DNA from: Dinoroseobacter sp049800775 | GTDB taxonomy: Bacteria > Pseudomonadota > Alphaproteobacteria > Rhodobacterales > Rhodobacteraceae | Length of the DNA stretch: 64,000 bases | Assembly (NCBI RefSeq): GCF_049800775.1 | Contig: NZ_JBNAFR010000003.1 | Location: forward strand, 62,001-126,000 | Direction: 5' to 3' | Shown: piece after piece, positions 1-6,963 of the stretch | Position numbering within the stretch: position 1 is the stretch's first letter | Layout: each line of letters opens with the position of its first letter | Position numbers and translations under genes: made by a program | Notes under the pieces: model-generated | What the model saw: the letters and a program-made list of their open reading frames with translations, nothing else | What the model was told of the DNA's origin: nothing | Database searches by the model: none

Positions 1-412
1 CTATCACGGGGTGCCCAAGCGCTACCTGATGGAGGGCGATCCCTATCACTGCCAGTGTCAGAAGACCTCGCGCCTTTTGAAGGAACGTCTCGGCTGGCCA
101 GATGGCGAGATCGTCACCACCTTCCAGAGCCGGTTCGGCCCCGAGGAGTGGCTACAGCCCTACACCGTCGAAGAGGTCGCGCGCCTGGCCGAAGGCGGCA
201 AAAAGAAGATCGCCGTGATCGCGCCAGCCTTCTCGGCCGACTGCATCGAAACGCTCGAAGAGATCAACGAAGAGATCAAGGAAAGCTTCGAAGAAGCGGG
301 CGGCGAAGAGTTCACCTATATCCCCTGCCTGAACGATGACGACGCCCATATCGCGGCGCTCGCCCAGGTTGTCGAGGACAACCTCGCAGGTTGGATCGCT
401 CCGCGCGGCTGA
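1..412 (+). CDS. hemH: Ferrochelatase, C-terminal part (5' end outside window)
   Basis: This open frame enters from the left edge (first complete codon at base 2) and ends at TGA 410-412, giving about 136 residues. The sequence YHGVPKRYLMEGDPYHCQCQ and the following acidic helical stretch match the C-terminal half of ferrochelatase, which inserts Fe2+ into protoporphyrin IX in the last step of protoheme synthesis. Only the C-terminal domain is present, so the N-terminal half and the start lie upstream of the window. It is followed by a strong bidirectional terminator. A second haem gene, hemJ, lies about 52 kb away and is not in the same operon. Confidence 0.93.
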   Translation, partial: YHGVPKRYLMEGDPYHCQCQKTSRLLKERLGWPDGEIVTTFQSRFGPEEWLQPYTVEEVARLAEGGKKKIAVIAPAFSADCIETLEEINEEIKESFEEAGGEEFTYIPCLNDDDAHIAALAQVVEDNLAGWIAPRG

Positions 413-434
413 GCCCGAGCTGACCTGCGGACAC

Positions 435-466
435 TAAAAAAGGCGGCCCCGGGAGGCCGCCTTTTC
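435..466. terminator. Bidirectional intrinsic terminator between hemH and the small secreted protein gene
   Basis: A GC-rich hairpin with arms GGCGGCC and GGCCGCC is preceded by a run of A and followed by TTTT. It can therefore terminate both converging units: hemH on the plus strand and the small gene on the minus strand. Confidence 0.85.
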
Positions 467-490
467 TAATTTCTCGATCGCGTGACGCGA

Positions 491-667
491 TTAGGACGCG
501 ACTGCGGCCAGAACTGCGATCAGCAGCAGCGGCAGAACGATGCCACCTGCGGACGAGTTGGTTTCTTCAACGATGACCGGCATTTCCATCATCGGCTCTT
601 CCATGGAGCCAGCGAAGGCGGTGGAAGCTGCTGCAGACAGGACGGCTGCGAGAACGAGTTTTTTCAT
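491..667 (-). CDS. Small exported/membrane protein next to hemH (58 aa, function unknown)
   Basis: The start is ATG 667-665, chosen because a strong GGAGGG ribosome site sits just upstream on the minus strand. The 58-residue product has a classic signal peptide (MKKLVLAAVLSAAASTAFAG, residues 1-20), a short acidic, methionine-rich middle, and a C-terminal hydrophobic segment of about 15 residues (GIVLPLLLIAVLAAVA). It could be an exported single-span protein, or a peptide with two hydrophobic segments. Similar short proteins near ferrochelatase are, from memory, common in Rhodobacterales, but I know of no function. It converges on hemH through the shared terminator. Confidence 0.75.
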   Translation of the reverse strand: MKKLVLAAVLSAAASTAFAGSMEEPMMEMPVIVEETNSSAGGIVLPLLLIAVLAAVAS

Positions 668-1043
668 GGTTCCCTCCAAAGAGATGCTCACATTTACGAC
701 TTGGACACGCCAAGAGACGCTGGTGAGCGTTCTAGACTGTACCTCGTGGTATTTTTTAAGCAGGAGAAAGTTCCGAATGCAATCAACGCCGGAGCTTCGC
801 CCGCGCGGATGCCCAAATGTCGTCAAAACTGCAACACTCCCCATTCAAGTGAGGTCAGGGCACCCCGGTCCATGGCTTTACCCCCCTGCGTCCCCATGAA
901 GGAGTGTCGGGAATTCAGGATTTTATGAGGCGACCTTCACAAAACCTTACGTCAAGGCGGTGCTTTGCGCGGATCTGAAGAGGCCAAGAAAAAACGGCGC
1001 CGGGGCGCCGCTTGATTTCGATCATATTCCTGCGCGGGCAAAG
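668..1043. other. 376-bp intergenic region without a recognisable gene
   Basis: This stretch lies upstream of the small exported protein gene and downstream of the L,D-transpeptidase gene, both on the minus strand. It contains the transpeptidase terminator near 988-1011 and must hold the small gene's promoter. An A/T-rich block at about 750-760 is a plausible core promoter element, but I could not assign convincing -35/-10 boxes. No open frame here looks coding and no RNA gene was recognised. Confidence 0.5.
988..1011 (-). terminator. Intrinsic terminator downstream of the Tat-exported L,D-transpeptidase gene
   Basis: Read on the minus strand, a very GC-rich stem (GCGGCGCC / GGCGCCG) is followed directly by a run of six T. 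It lies about 33 bp after the stop codon of the transpeptidase gene. Confidence 0.8.
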
Positions 1044-1646
1044 TCAGATCAAAAGAACCTGTGTTCCGCTGCGGGCCTTTTCGAACAATTCCGCGATGTC
1101 TTCGTTGAACAGGCCAATGCAGCCATTCGACGAGCGGCGCCCAATCTTGCGCGTGTCATGGGTGCCGTGGATTCGGTAATAGGTCCAGCTGAGATAGAGC
1201 GCGTGGGTCCCAAGCGGGTTGTCCGGGCCCGGACCCACAAAGTCCGGCCATTCCGGATTGCGCTTTTTCATGGAGGGCGTCGGACGCCAACTCGGGCCTT
1301 CGACCTTCTGGGTCACGCGGGTACGACCCTTGCGCGTCAGGTCTTCGGACAGCGGCACGGAGGTCGGGTACAGCCGGTACTCGGTCTGGTCCTCGGACCA
1401 GTAATGCAAGGCCCGGGACGAGATATCCACGAGGATCGCACCGTTCTTGGTATCCGAGAAGTATGGCCGCCAGTCGAGCGCGCGGAATCCCGAGATATTG
1501 CGGCGCACGGATTGGGTCGGCTCCTGCTCGATCTCGGTCGTTCCGGCCATCTGCGCCAGAGCCGGGCTCGCCAGCAGGGTAGAGGCCGCGCCCGTGGTCG
1601 CAAGGAAGCGACGGCGCGATACGTCAGGGGTATTTCGTCTGGACAT
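1044..1646 (-). CDS. L,D-transpeptidase (YkuD domain) with Tat signal peptide
   Basis: The 200-residue product has an N-terminal twin-arginine signal (SRRRFLATTGAAS, about residues 10-22, then a hydrophobic stretch ending at ALA). A YkuD catalytic domain follows, with His160-Gly161 and the SxGC nucleophile motif around Cys176 (SSNGCIGL). Such enzymes act in the periplasm, forming 3-3 peptidoglycan cross-links or attaching proteins to peptidoglycan. Tat export implies folding before translocation. The gene is monocistronic, with its own terminator downstream and a divergent CAP-domain lipoprotein gene upstream. A second, quite different YkuD protein lies 0.8 kb away. Confidence 0.92.
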   Translation of the reverse strand: MSRRNTPDVSRRRFLATTGAASTLLASPALAQMAGTTEIEQEPTQSVRRNISGFRALDWRPYFSDTKNGAILVDISSRALHYWSEDQTEYRLYPTSVPLSEDLTRKGRTRVTQKVEGPSWRPTPSMKKRNPEWPDFVGPGPDNPLGTHALYLSWTYYRIHGTHDTRKIGRRSSNGCIGLFNEDIAELFEKARSGTQVLLI

Positions 1647-1812
1647 GGTCGGACTGCTCCAATGATCTCAGAAGTTTTCGGCTCAACCTAAGCGAGTCGG
1701 TCTTAACGTACAATTCACACGCATGTCATCACATCGTGCGCAGGCAAGCGGTTGGACGTTCCGTCGAATAATCGCTAGGGAAGAGAGAAGGCACGCTATG
1801 CGAGGGGGTTAC

Positions 1813-2349
1813 ATGCGCCGAATTCTAGCTTTGTGGCTGATCCTTCCGATCATTCTGGCCGCCTGCACGCCGCCGCCGCCCACCCTGGGCCCGGATGGGC
1901 AACCCCTGCCCCGGGTCTATGATATCAACGCGTCCGATACCGGGCGGATCCAGTTCGCGATCCTCGATTCGGTCAATGTCCTGCGGCAGGCCGGAGGGCG
2001 CAGCCCGCTCGCGCTTAACCCGCAACTGAACGCCGCGGCCGCCACCCATGCGCGGGACATGGCCGTGCAGAACCGGCCCTGGCATTTCGGCTCCGACGGC
2101 TCCTCGCCGCCCGAACGGACCGCGCGCTCGGGCTATCCGGGGCAGTTCCGGGCCGAGCTGATCTCCGAGACCTACGAGACCGAGCTGGAAACCCTCGCCG
2201 CCTGGATGGAGGACCCCGCCACGCGGGAGATGATCCTCGACCCGGAGGCGCGGGATCTGGGCTTCTCCTGGTATCAGGAACCCAATGGCAAGCTGTGGTG
2301 GACGATGGTGCTCGGCGGCAGCGGCCCGCAAGTGGTCCCGGACGTCTGA
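1813..2349 (+). CDS. CAP (SCP/PR1-like) domain lipoprotein
   Basis: The start ATG 1813 was preferred over an in-frame ATG at 1798 because GAGGGGG lies about 5 bp before it. The 178-residue product begins MRRILALWLILPIILAAC, a lipoprotein signal with lipobox LAAC, so it should be lipidated and held in the envelope. The remainder resembles bacterial CAP/SCP domains: NVLRQAGGRSPLALNPQLNAAA, then a THARDMA helix, then a segment ending in a W-rich strand (KLWWTMVLG). The biochemical role of bacterial CAP proteins is poorly defined. The gene converges on an L,D-transpeptidase lipoprotein gene across a 7-bp tandem repeat. Confidence 0.82.
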   Translation: MRRILALWLILPIILAACTPPPPTLGPDGQPLPRVYDINASDTGRIQFAILDSVNVLRQAGGRSPLALNPQLNAAAATHARDMAVQNRPWHFGSDGSSPPERTARSGYPGQFRAELISETYETELETLAAWMEDPATREMILDPEARDLGFSWYQEPNGKLWWTMVLGGSGPQVVPDV

Positions 2350-2370
2350 GCCACGCCCCGATCCGGCACG

Positions 2371-2433
2371 GGATCAGGGATCAGGGATCAGGGATCAGGG
2401 ATCAGGGATCAGGGATCAGGGATCAGGGATCAG
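2371..2433. repeat. Tandem repeat: nine exact copies of the 7-mer GGATCAG
   Basis: Nine perfect head-to-tail GGATCAG units occupy 2371-2433, followed by a degenerate tenth unit (GGATAGA). The array sits between two convergent genes and overlaps the stop codon and last bases of the L,D-transpeptidase lipoprotein gene. That stop codon (TGA on the minus strand) is made by the array itself, so copy-number changes on the far side would not alter either protein. Confidence 0.97.
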
Positions 2434-2930
2434 GGATAGATGTCGATCGGCGTGTCGTTCTTGACCATGGCATAGATGTCTTCCATCTCGCGATTGGTCA
2501 CGGCGATGCAACCGGCAGTCCAGTTCTCGCCGGTGCGCGGCCCGGTCAGGTTCGGCTGACCATGGATGAAGATATCGCCCCCCGGGCTTTGGCCCATCGC
2601 GCGGGCGCGGGCGACATCCGCCGTGTTCGGATAGGAGATCCCGAGCGACAGGTGAAAGCTGCTATTGGGGTTGCGTCGGTCGATGCGGTAGCGCCCCTCG
2701 GGGGTCTTGCCATCGCCCTCGACCTCCTTGGGGCCCACGGGCGCAAAACCGAGATCGATGTCGAACCCCCGCAGCACCGTGTCGTGATGCATCAGGTACA
2801 TACGCAGCTCGTCCTTGAACACGACGATCCGGGTCACTTCGGGTCCGTCATAGCTGCGGAATCGCGAAGCTCCGCAGCCGGATAGCCCGACAGCGATACC
2901 CAGCAGCAAGAGGCGGCGGGAAAGGGTCAT
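2430..2930 (-). CDS. L,D-transpeptidase family lipoprotein (YkuD domain)
   Basis: I place the start at ATG 2930, giving 166 residues that begin MTLSRRLLLLGIAVGLSGC. This is a lipoprotein signal with Cys19 as the predicted lipidated residue. An upstream in-frame start at 3005 would put 25 non-signal residues in front. The catalytic region has His123 in FIHGQPNL and the nucleophile motif TAGCIAV with Cys141, typical of YkuD L,D-transpeptidases that act on peptidoglycan. It differs strongly from the Tat-exported paralogue at 1044-1646, so the two are not a recent duplication. The stop codon lies in the 7-bp tandem array. The sodium channel gene lies 75 bp upstream on the same strand. Confidence 0.9.
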   Translation of the reverse strand: MTLSRRLLLLGIAVGLSGCGASRFRSYDGPEVTRIVVFKDELRMYLMHHDTVLRGFDIDLGFAPVGPKEVEGDGKTPEGRYRIDRRNPNSSFHLSLGISYPNTADVARARAMGQSPGGDIFIHGQPNLTGPRTGENWTAGCIAVTNREMEDIYAMVKNDTPIDIYP

Positions 2931-3005
2931 ATGTGAAGCCTGCTCGAAAGAGGTGACGTTTTTGTTATTGGCCACAGAGTGCCAGATTTCGCCGCCCCGG
3001 ACCAA

Positions 3006-3827
3006 TCACGAATTGGGGGGAGACCGCTTTTCCAGCGCCTCTTCGATCGCCTTGAGCCGGTTCATCACCTCATCCCGATACGCGTCGGTGGCGGCGACCT
3101 CTTCGGCGGAGTGGGCATCCTGCATCGAGTTTACGATCAGACCCACCAGCAGGTTCACTACCGCGAAGGTCGTGACCATGATGAAAGGCAGAAAGAACAT
3201 CCACGCATAGGGGTAGACCTCCATCACCGGGCGTACGATCCCCATGGACCACGACTCGAGGGTCATGATCTGGAACAGGGAATAAGCCGAGCGGCCCAGA
3301 TCTCCGAACCAAGTGTCGAACTGGGCCGCTTGCTCGGGCGTGCAGGTCGGACAGCCAGTGCCAAAGAGCTTCGTCGCCATGACCGCGCCGATATAAAAGA
3401 TGATCGCCATCAGCAAAAACACCGACCCCATGCCGGGCAGCGCGGTTACAAAGCCCTCGACCACCCGGCGCAAGCTCGGCGCGACAGAGATCACGCGCAG
3501 CACCCGGAGGATGCGGAGCGCCCGCAGGACCGAGAAGCCCTGCGCCCCCGGGACGATCGCCACACCGACGATCAGGAAGTCAAAGATGTTCCAGCCCGAA
3601 CGAAAAAAGCGCGGCCCAAGGGCAACGAGCTTGATCGCCAGTTCAACGATGAAGATCCCGAGGCAGATCTTGTCGAGGGTCGTGATCAGCCCGCCTGTCG
3701 CCGCCATCAGGCTTTCGGAGGTTTCCATCCCCAGAAGCACCGCGTTCAGCACGATCACTCCGATGATGAATGAGCGGATCCGAGGGCTCTCGATCCAGTC
3801 GGCTAGGCGGGCGCGCAAGGCTGTCAT
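3006..3827 (-). CDS. Bacterial voltage-gated sodium channel (NavAb/NaChBac-type)
   Basis: The 273-residue product has the six-helix plan of BacNav channels. S1 is near 17-37 and S2 near 52-70. S3 is near 80-95. S4 carries four arginines spaced by three (Arg102, 105, 108, 111). S5 is near 128-152, followed by a pore loop with filter T189-L-E-S-W-S-M195 and then S6 near 205-237. A charged C-terminal helix (about 241-268) looks like the usual tetramerising coiled coil. The filter is identical to NavAb/NavMs, implying Na+ selectivity. The S5-pore turret carries an inserted CPTC pair (Cys159, Cys162). The gene is 12 bp downstream of the RNA methyltransferase gene and probably cotranscribed with it. 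Confidence 0.96.
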   Translation of the reverse strand: MTALRARLADWIESPRIRSFIIGVIVLNAVLLGMETSESLMAATGGLITTLDKICLGIFIVELAIKLVALGPRFFRSGWNIFDFLIVGVAIVPGAQGFSVLRALRILRVLRVISVAPSLRRVVEGFVTALPGMGSVFLLMAIIFYIGAVMATKLFGTGCPTCTPEQAAQFDTWFGDLGRSAYSLFQIMTLESWSMGIVRPVMEVYPYAWMFFLPFIMVTTFAVVNLLVGLIVNSMQDAHSAEEVAATDAYRDEVMNRLKAIEEALEKRSPPNS

Positions 3828-3839
3828 CGGCGGAATTCC

Positions 3840-5078
3840 TCAGCTGTCGGGGTCGATATGGGGTGCGGTGAAGGCGGCAGCAAGCTCCACATGGGGGGAC
3901 CAGCGGAACTGATCCACCACCTGCACCCAAGCGAGGCGATATCCCGCATCACAGAGCATCTTGGCATCGCGGGCAAAGGTCACCGGGTTGCAGGACACCG
4001 CCGCGATCCGGGGCACGCGCGCCTCGGCGAGACAGCGGGTCTGGGCTTCGGCCCCGGCGCGGGGCGGGTCGATCACCACCGCATCGGTTTTGGCCAGCTC
4101 ATCGGGCAGTAGCGGTCGGCGGAAGAGATCCCGCGTCGCGACCTGCACCCGCGACAGGCCGGGCGTCTTGCGCCAGGCGGCGTCGAGCGCTTCGAGCATC
4201 TCGTCATCGCCCTCCACGGCAAGCACTTCGGCGCGTTGGGCCAAAGGCAGGGCAAAGGTCCCGCATCCGGCAAAAAGGTCGATGACCTGTTTGGCCGGGC
4301 CGACCGCCTCGGTCACGGCCGCCAGGAGCGCGCCCTCCCCCTCGCGGGTGGCCTGCAGGAAAGCGCCGGGCGGGGGCGTAACCACCGCCGGGCCAAAGCG
4401 CTGCACCGGGGGGCGGAGCGTCACCAGCACATCGCCCTCCAGGCTGAGCCGGGCCAGATCCAATCGCTGGGCCAGTGCCGTCAACCGCAGGCGCAGCGCC
4501 TCGTCCAACGCCTTGCCGCCCCGGACATCCACGTCCAGCCCCGCCTCGGACACCGTCACCGCCAGCGACAGTTCCCCCTTGCGGGAGCCAAGCTCGGGCA
4601 GAAAGGCCGCGAGATCCGGCAGGGCCGCCGTGATCGCAGGGTCCAGCACTTCGCAGGCCGGGATATCAACAATCGTGTCGCTGCCGCGGGTGTGAAACCC
4701 CAGCAACGTGCCCTTCTTCAGCCGCCGTCCGGACAGGGTCGCGCGACGACGGGAGCGGGGTGGCGAGGTCTGGATCGACCGCATCGGGGCGCTCAGGCCA
4801 TGGGCGGCGAGCGCCTCGACCACGATCTGCGTCTTCCAACTGGCGACGAACGGGTCCGAGGCGTGCTGCACCGCGCAACCGCCGCAGCGCGCGTAATGGG
4901 CGCATGGGGCTTTCACCCGATCCGCCGAGGGCGTCACGATCTTGGGTGCAGAGATCCGGTCGCCGTCGATCTCGCCGCGGATCTCTTCTCCGGGCAGGGT
5001 GCGCGCCGCATAGATCGGCCCCGGCGCGATGCCGTCGCCATGAAGGCCCAGTCGGGTGATGGTCACTGTCTCGGTCAT
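3840..5078 (-). CDS. 23S rRNA (uracil-C5)-methyltransferase family protein (RlmD/RlmC/TrmA-like)
   Basis: The 412-residue product has an N-terminal TRAM-like region (about 1-50) and then an Fe-S cluster motif, CAHYARCGGC (about residues 59-68). The C-terminal Rossmann SAM-binding domain contains VIDLFAGCGTFALPLA, VIDPPRAGA and a catalytic-cysteine region, AVSCNP. These are hallmarks of the RumA/TrmA m5U methyltransferases. The exact target uracil (U747, U1939 or tRNA U54) cannot be read from sequence, so I give no symbol. The start ATG 5078 is only 40 bp after the ABC transporter gene, which suggests read-through transcription. Confidence 0.9.
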   Translation of the reverse strand: MTETVTITRLGLHGDGIAPGPIYAARTLPGEEIRGEIDGDRISAPKIVTPSADRVKAPCAHYARCGGCAVQHASDPFVASWKTQIVVEALAAHGLSAPMRSIQTSPPRSRRRATLSGRRLKKGTLLGFHTRGSDTIVDIPACEVLDPAITAALPDLAAFLPELGSRKGELSLAVTVSEAGLDVDVRGGKALDEALRLRLTALAQRLDLARLSLEGDVLVTLRPPVQRFGPAVVTPPPGAFLQATREGEGALLAAVTEAVGPAKQVIDLFAGCGTFALPLAQRAEVLAVEGDDEMLEALDAAWRKTPGLSRVQVATRDLFRRPLLPDELAKTDAVVIDPPRAGAEAQTRCLAEARVPRIAAVSCNPVTFARDAKMLCDAGYRLAWVQVVDQFRWSPHVELAAAFTAPHIDPDS

Positions 5079-5118
5079 GGCCGGGCTTTAGCGGGCGCGC
5101 GCGGCTCCGGCAACTTGG

Positions 5119-6963
5119 TTATTCCGCCGCATCCACCAACCCGATGAAGCCTCCGGACTGGCGATTCCAGTACCGCGCATAGAGACCGCCCTTGGCCAGA
5201 AGCTCCGTATGGGTGCCGTCTTCGACGATCCGCCCCTGATCCAGCACCACGATCCGGTCCATCTGGGCAATGGTCGAGAGCCGGTGCGCGATGGCGATCA
5301 CCGTCTTGCCTTCCATCACCCGGTCGAGCGCATCCTGGATCGAGGCTTCGACCTCGCTGTCCAGCGCCGAGGTCGCCTCGTCCAGCACAAGGATCGGCGC
5401 ATCCTTCAGGAACGCCCGCGCCAGGGCGATCCGCTGCCGCTGTCCGCCGCTGAGCTTGACGCCGCGCTCGCCCAGATGAGCGTCATAGCCCTTGCGCCCG
5501 GCGTGATCCTCCAGATCCAGAATGAACGCGTGCGCCTCGGCCCGCTCGGCGGCGGCGATCATCTCGGCCTCTGTCGCGTCGGGACGCCCATAGAGGATGT
5601 TCTCGCGCGCCGAGCGGTTGAACATGGCCGTCTCCTGCGTGACCATGGCGATCTGCTGGCGCAGGCTGTCCTGGGTAACCGCGCGCAGGTCGGTGCCATC
5701 GATGGTCACCCGCCCGGATTCCGTATCATAGAGCCGCAGAAGCAGCCCGGTCAGGGTTGATTTGCCCGCCCCCGAGGCCCCCACAAGACCCAGTTTCTGC
5801 CCCGGCTCCACCGTCAGCGAGATCCCGTCAATCCCGCCCACATCGCGGCCATACATGAAGGTCACATCCTCGAAGGCGATCCGACCCTGTGTGGTTTTCA
5901 TGGCCTCGGCCTGCGCTGCATCGGTCAGCTCATGGGGCACGGTCAGCGTGCGCATCCCATCCTCGACCTCGCCGACATTCGCGTAAATCGCCATCAGTGT
6001 GAAGCTGACCCAGCCGGTCATCTGCGCGATCCGGATCGCGATGGCCCCCGCGGCGGCGATGTCCCCCGGGGTGGCGGCCCCGTTGGTCCACAGGACCAGC
6101 GTCCCGCCGATCAGCAACACCGGCAGCACCCCCGCAATCGCCATGAGCCAGAACCGGAAGCTCGACGAGATGTACCCGAAATCCAGCGCCTTGCGGCGGT
6201 AGCTGCCCATGGCGTTCAGGGCCGCGCGGTCCTCATGCTCGGAATGCCCGAACAGCTTGACCGTCTTGATGTTGGTCACCGTATCCACGACCTGCCCGGT
6301 GACATTCGCCCGCGCCCCGGCCCGCGCGGCAGAGCGTTTGCGCACCTTGGGCAGAAACGCCCGGATCAGGCCGAGATAGGCCACGAGCCAGACGCTCAGC
6401 GCCAGAGCAACCCAGGGGTCGATGGTCAGAAGCAGGATCGCCGAACCCAGGATGGAGGCGAGCGCGAAGGCGACCACATTGATCACCTCGGAGGTGACAT
6501 CCGTCACCGCGCGCGCGGTCTGCATCTGCTTCTGGGCGATGCGCCCGGCGAAATCATTGTCAAAGAAGCTCACCGACTGGCCCATGGTCCAGCGGTGCAG
6601 CCGCGACAGGACCAGCGGGTTCAGGTTGGGCTGCACCACGATGGCATTGGCCGCCGAAGACAGGCCAAAGATCGCCGGCCGGATCAGGATGAAGAACCCG
6701 GCAAAGAGCAGGACCGTGGGCCATTGGCTGGCAAAGAACCCCTCGGGCCCGGCGCCCAGCGCCGTGTCGATCACATAGCCCAGCAGCATGGCCGAGATCA
6801 CCTCGAGCGTGCCCGCGAGCGCCGAGAGGGCCGCCGCCGCCCAGAGCACGGGCATCGAGCCCCGCAAGCACCAGCGCAGGAACGCGCCCAGCTGTTGCGG
6901 TGGCGGCCCGTCGGCTGGCTGGAACCCGTCGATCAGATCCTCGATCCGGCGCAAAACACTCAT
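5119..6963 (-). CDS. ABC exporter half-transporter, second of a tandem pair (TM domain fused to ATPase)
   Basis: The 614-residue product has an N-terminal six-helix ABC exporter membrane domain (about 35-330). The ATPase domain has Walker A GASGAGKST, signature LSGGQRQR, Walker B ILVLDEATSALD and a switch His (IAHRLS). Its start overlaps the stop of the upstream 614-residue paralogue by 4 bp, so translation is coupled. Two equal-length, similar but non-identical half-transporters in tandem suggest a heterodimeric exporter of lipids, peptides or drugs. The substrate cannot be inferred. Both ATPase sites keep all canonical motifs, unlike many heterodimers with one degenerate site. Confidence 0.92.
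   Translation of the reverse strand: MSVLRRIEDLIDGFQPADGPPPQQLGAFLRWCLRGSMPVLWAAAALSALAGTLEVISAMLLGYVIDTALGAGPEGFFASQWPTVLLFAGFFILIRPAIFGLSSAANAIVVQPNLNPLVLSRLHRWTMGQSVSFFDNDFAGRIAQKQMQTARAVTDVTSEVINVVAFALASILGSAILLLTIDPWVALALSVWLVAYLGLIRAFLPKVRKRSAARAGARANVTGQVVDTVTNIKTVKLFGHSEHEDRAALNAMGSYRRKALDFGYISSSFRFWLMAIAGVLPVLLIGGTLVLWTNGAATPGDIAAAGAIAIRIAQMTGWVSFTLMAIYANVGEVEDGMRTLTVPHELTDAAQAEAMKTTQGRIAFEDVTFMYGRDVGGIDGISLTVEPGQKLGLVGASGAGKSTLTGLLLRLYDTESGRVTIDGTDLRAVTQDSLRQQIAMVTQETAMFNRSARENILYGRPDATEAEMIAAAERAEAHAFILDLEDHAGRKGYDAHLGERGVKLSGGQRQRIALARAFLKDAPILVLDEATSALDSEVEASIQDALDRVMEGKTVIAIAHRLSTIAQMDRIVVLDQGRIVEDGTHTELLAKGGLYARYWNRQSGGFIGLVDAAE

Noticed and set aside
2371..2433. CRISPR-like or promoter interpretation of the GGATCAG array
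   Set aside because: Units are 7 bp with no spacers, so it is a simple tandem repeat, not a CRISPR array; no promoter boxes are evident.
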